This document shows positions 63,785 to 64,000 of a DNA stretch of 64,000 bases, piece after piece. The stretch spans positions 1 through 64,000 of the forward strand of contig JAUCGE010000008.1 in assembly GCA_030377965.1 (NCBI GenBank), in the 5' to 3' direction. The DNA comes from Desulfobacterales bacterium HSG16 (lineage in GTDB: Bacteria; Desulfobacterota; Desulfobacteria; Desulfobacterales; HSG16). Within the stretch, counting starts at the first letter, position 1; each line of letters opens with the position of its first letter. The translations under genes and the position numbers were made by a program. The notes beneath the pieces are model-generated. The model ran no database searches. It worked only from the letters and a program-made list of their open reading frames with translations, and was not told the DNA's origin.

Positions 63785-64000
63785 ATGTCCTTCCGAATAT
63801 TTCGATTCATATTGATTCTTATCCTGATTCCGGGTGTCGGGGAGGGTTCTGCCCGTGCATCAAGCATGTCGGATATTGAGGCTATTGAATCAAGGATATC
63901 CGGAAATGTCGTATTATCGGACCTTCTGGAATACGCTTTCTTGAAAAACCCATCTATTCAGGCAGCAAAGCACAAATGGAAGGCAGTGGTCGAAACCTAC
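63785..64000 (+). CDS. TolC-family outer membrane protein, N-terminal part (cut by window end)
   Basis: 72 codons open to the window edge. ATG 63785 follows AAGGAG at a normal distance. A signal peptide (SFRIFRFILILILIPGVGEGSARA) is followed by LSDLLEYAFLKNPSIQAAKHKWKAV, the first helix pattern of OEP/TolC proteins (LxxxLxxALxxNPxIxAAxxxxxA). It would be the outer-membrane channel of an efflux or type I secretion system whose other genes should lie beyond the window. Confidence 0.8.
   Translation, partial: MSFRIFRFILILILIPGVGEGSARASSMSDIEAIESRISGNVVLSDLLEYAFLKNPSIQAAKHKWKAVVETY

Noticed and set aside
1-64000. CRISPR arrays, tRNA, rRNA or an origin of replication
   Set aside because: Looked for spaced direct repeats, tRNA arms and rRNA-like sequence; the only tandem repeats are short coding or intergenic units without spacers.

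Overview
The window looks like chromosomal DNA of a low-to-medium GC Desulfobacterota (deltaproteobacterium, probably a Desulfobacterales relative). The reasons are a PEP-CTERM/VIT/vWA integral membrane protein, a paralogous EF-G with an altered G3 motif, hybrid histidine kinases of the HDFNN type, a UshA-like gene that appears to use UGA as selenocysteine, and the housekeeping order xseA-xseB-ispA-dxs-tlyA. The taxonomic call is inference from gene content; there is no rRNA and no tRNA in the window.

1-1960: mobile-element debris. It holds the 3' part of a group II intron (reverse transcriptase plus domains V/VI), two hairpin-forming inverted repeats, and a 238-bp MITE with perfect 24-bp terminal inverted repeats and a 7-bp target duplication. 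1967-3651 (minus): a lipoprotein and a UshA-like exported protein interrupted by one in-frame TGA, followed at the right distance by a bacterial-SECIS-like hairpin.

3669-28734 (plus): a surface-polysaccharide island. It encodes an ABC exporter (Wzm/Wzt type), a sulfotransferase, a hexapeptide acyltransferase, several GT2/GT4 glycosyltransferases (two of them multidomain fusions), a GT-C-like membrane protein, a polyprenyl-phosphate glycosyltransferase, a UPF0104 membrane protein, GDP-mannose dehydratase and GDP-fucose synthase (gmd-fcl), and a Wzx-like flippase. The island is decaying: it has a second gmd-fcl cassette with large internal deletions, an Rpn-family nuclease gene next to a small Rpn remnant, and an asnB remnant. 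A purine permease and a two-gene ATPase/nuclease-like module are embedded near its end. A GlmU-like nucleotidyltransferase closes it at a strong bidirectional terminator.

28850-39673: mostly housekeeping. BI-1 membrane protein, xseA/xseB, polyprenyl synthase, dxs, tlyA, an EF-G paralogue, a DUF1499 lipoprotein and an Old Yellow Enzyme family oxidoreductase.

39771-54379 (minus): signalling genes. There are two hybrid histidine kinases, a receiver/PEP-synthase-like ATP-binding protein, a MoxR ATPase with a partner of unknown function, and an adjacent pair of RlaP-type nucleotidyltransferases behind a membrane-bound winged-helix-like protein.

55061-60304 (plus): a compact three-gene putative defence operon, made of a BrxC-like giant P-loop ATPase without the rest of BREX, an SMC/OLD-like ATPase and a small PD-(D/E)XK-like protein. 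It is followed by a long palindromic repeat. 60554-64000: a PEP-CTERM VIT/vWA membrane protein and the start of a TolC-family outer membrane protein cut by the window edge.
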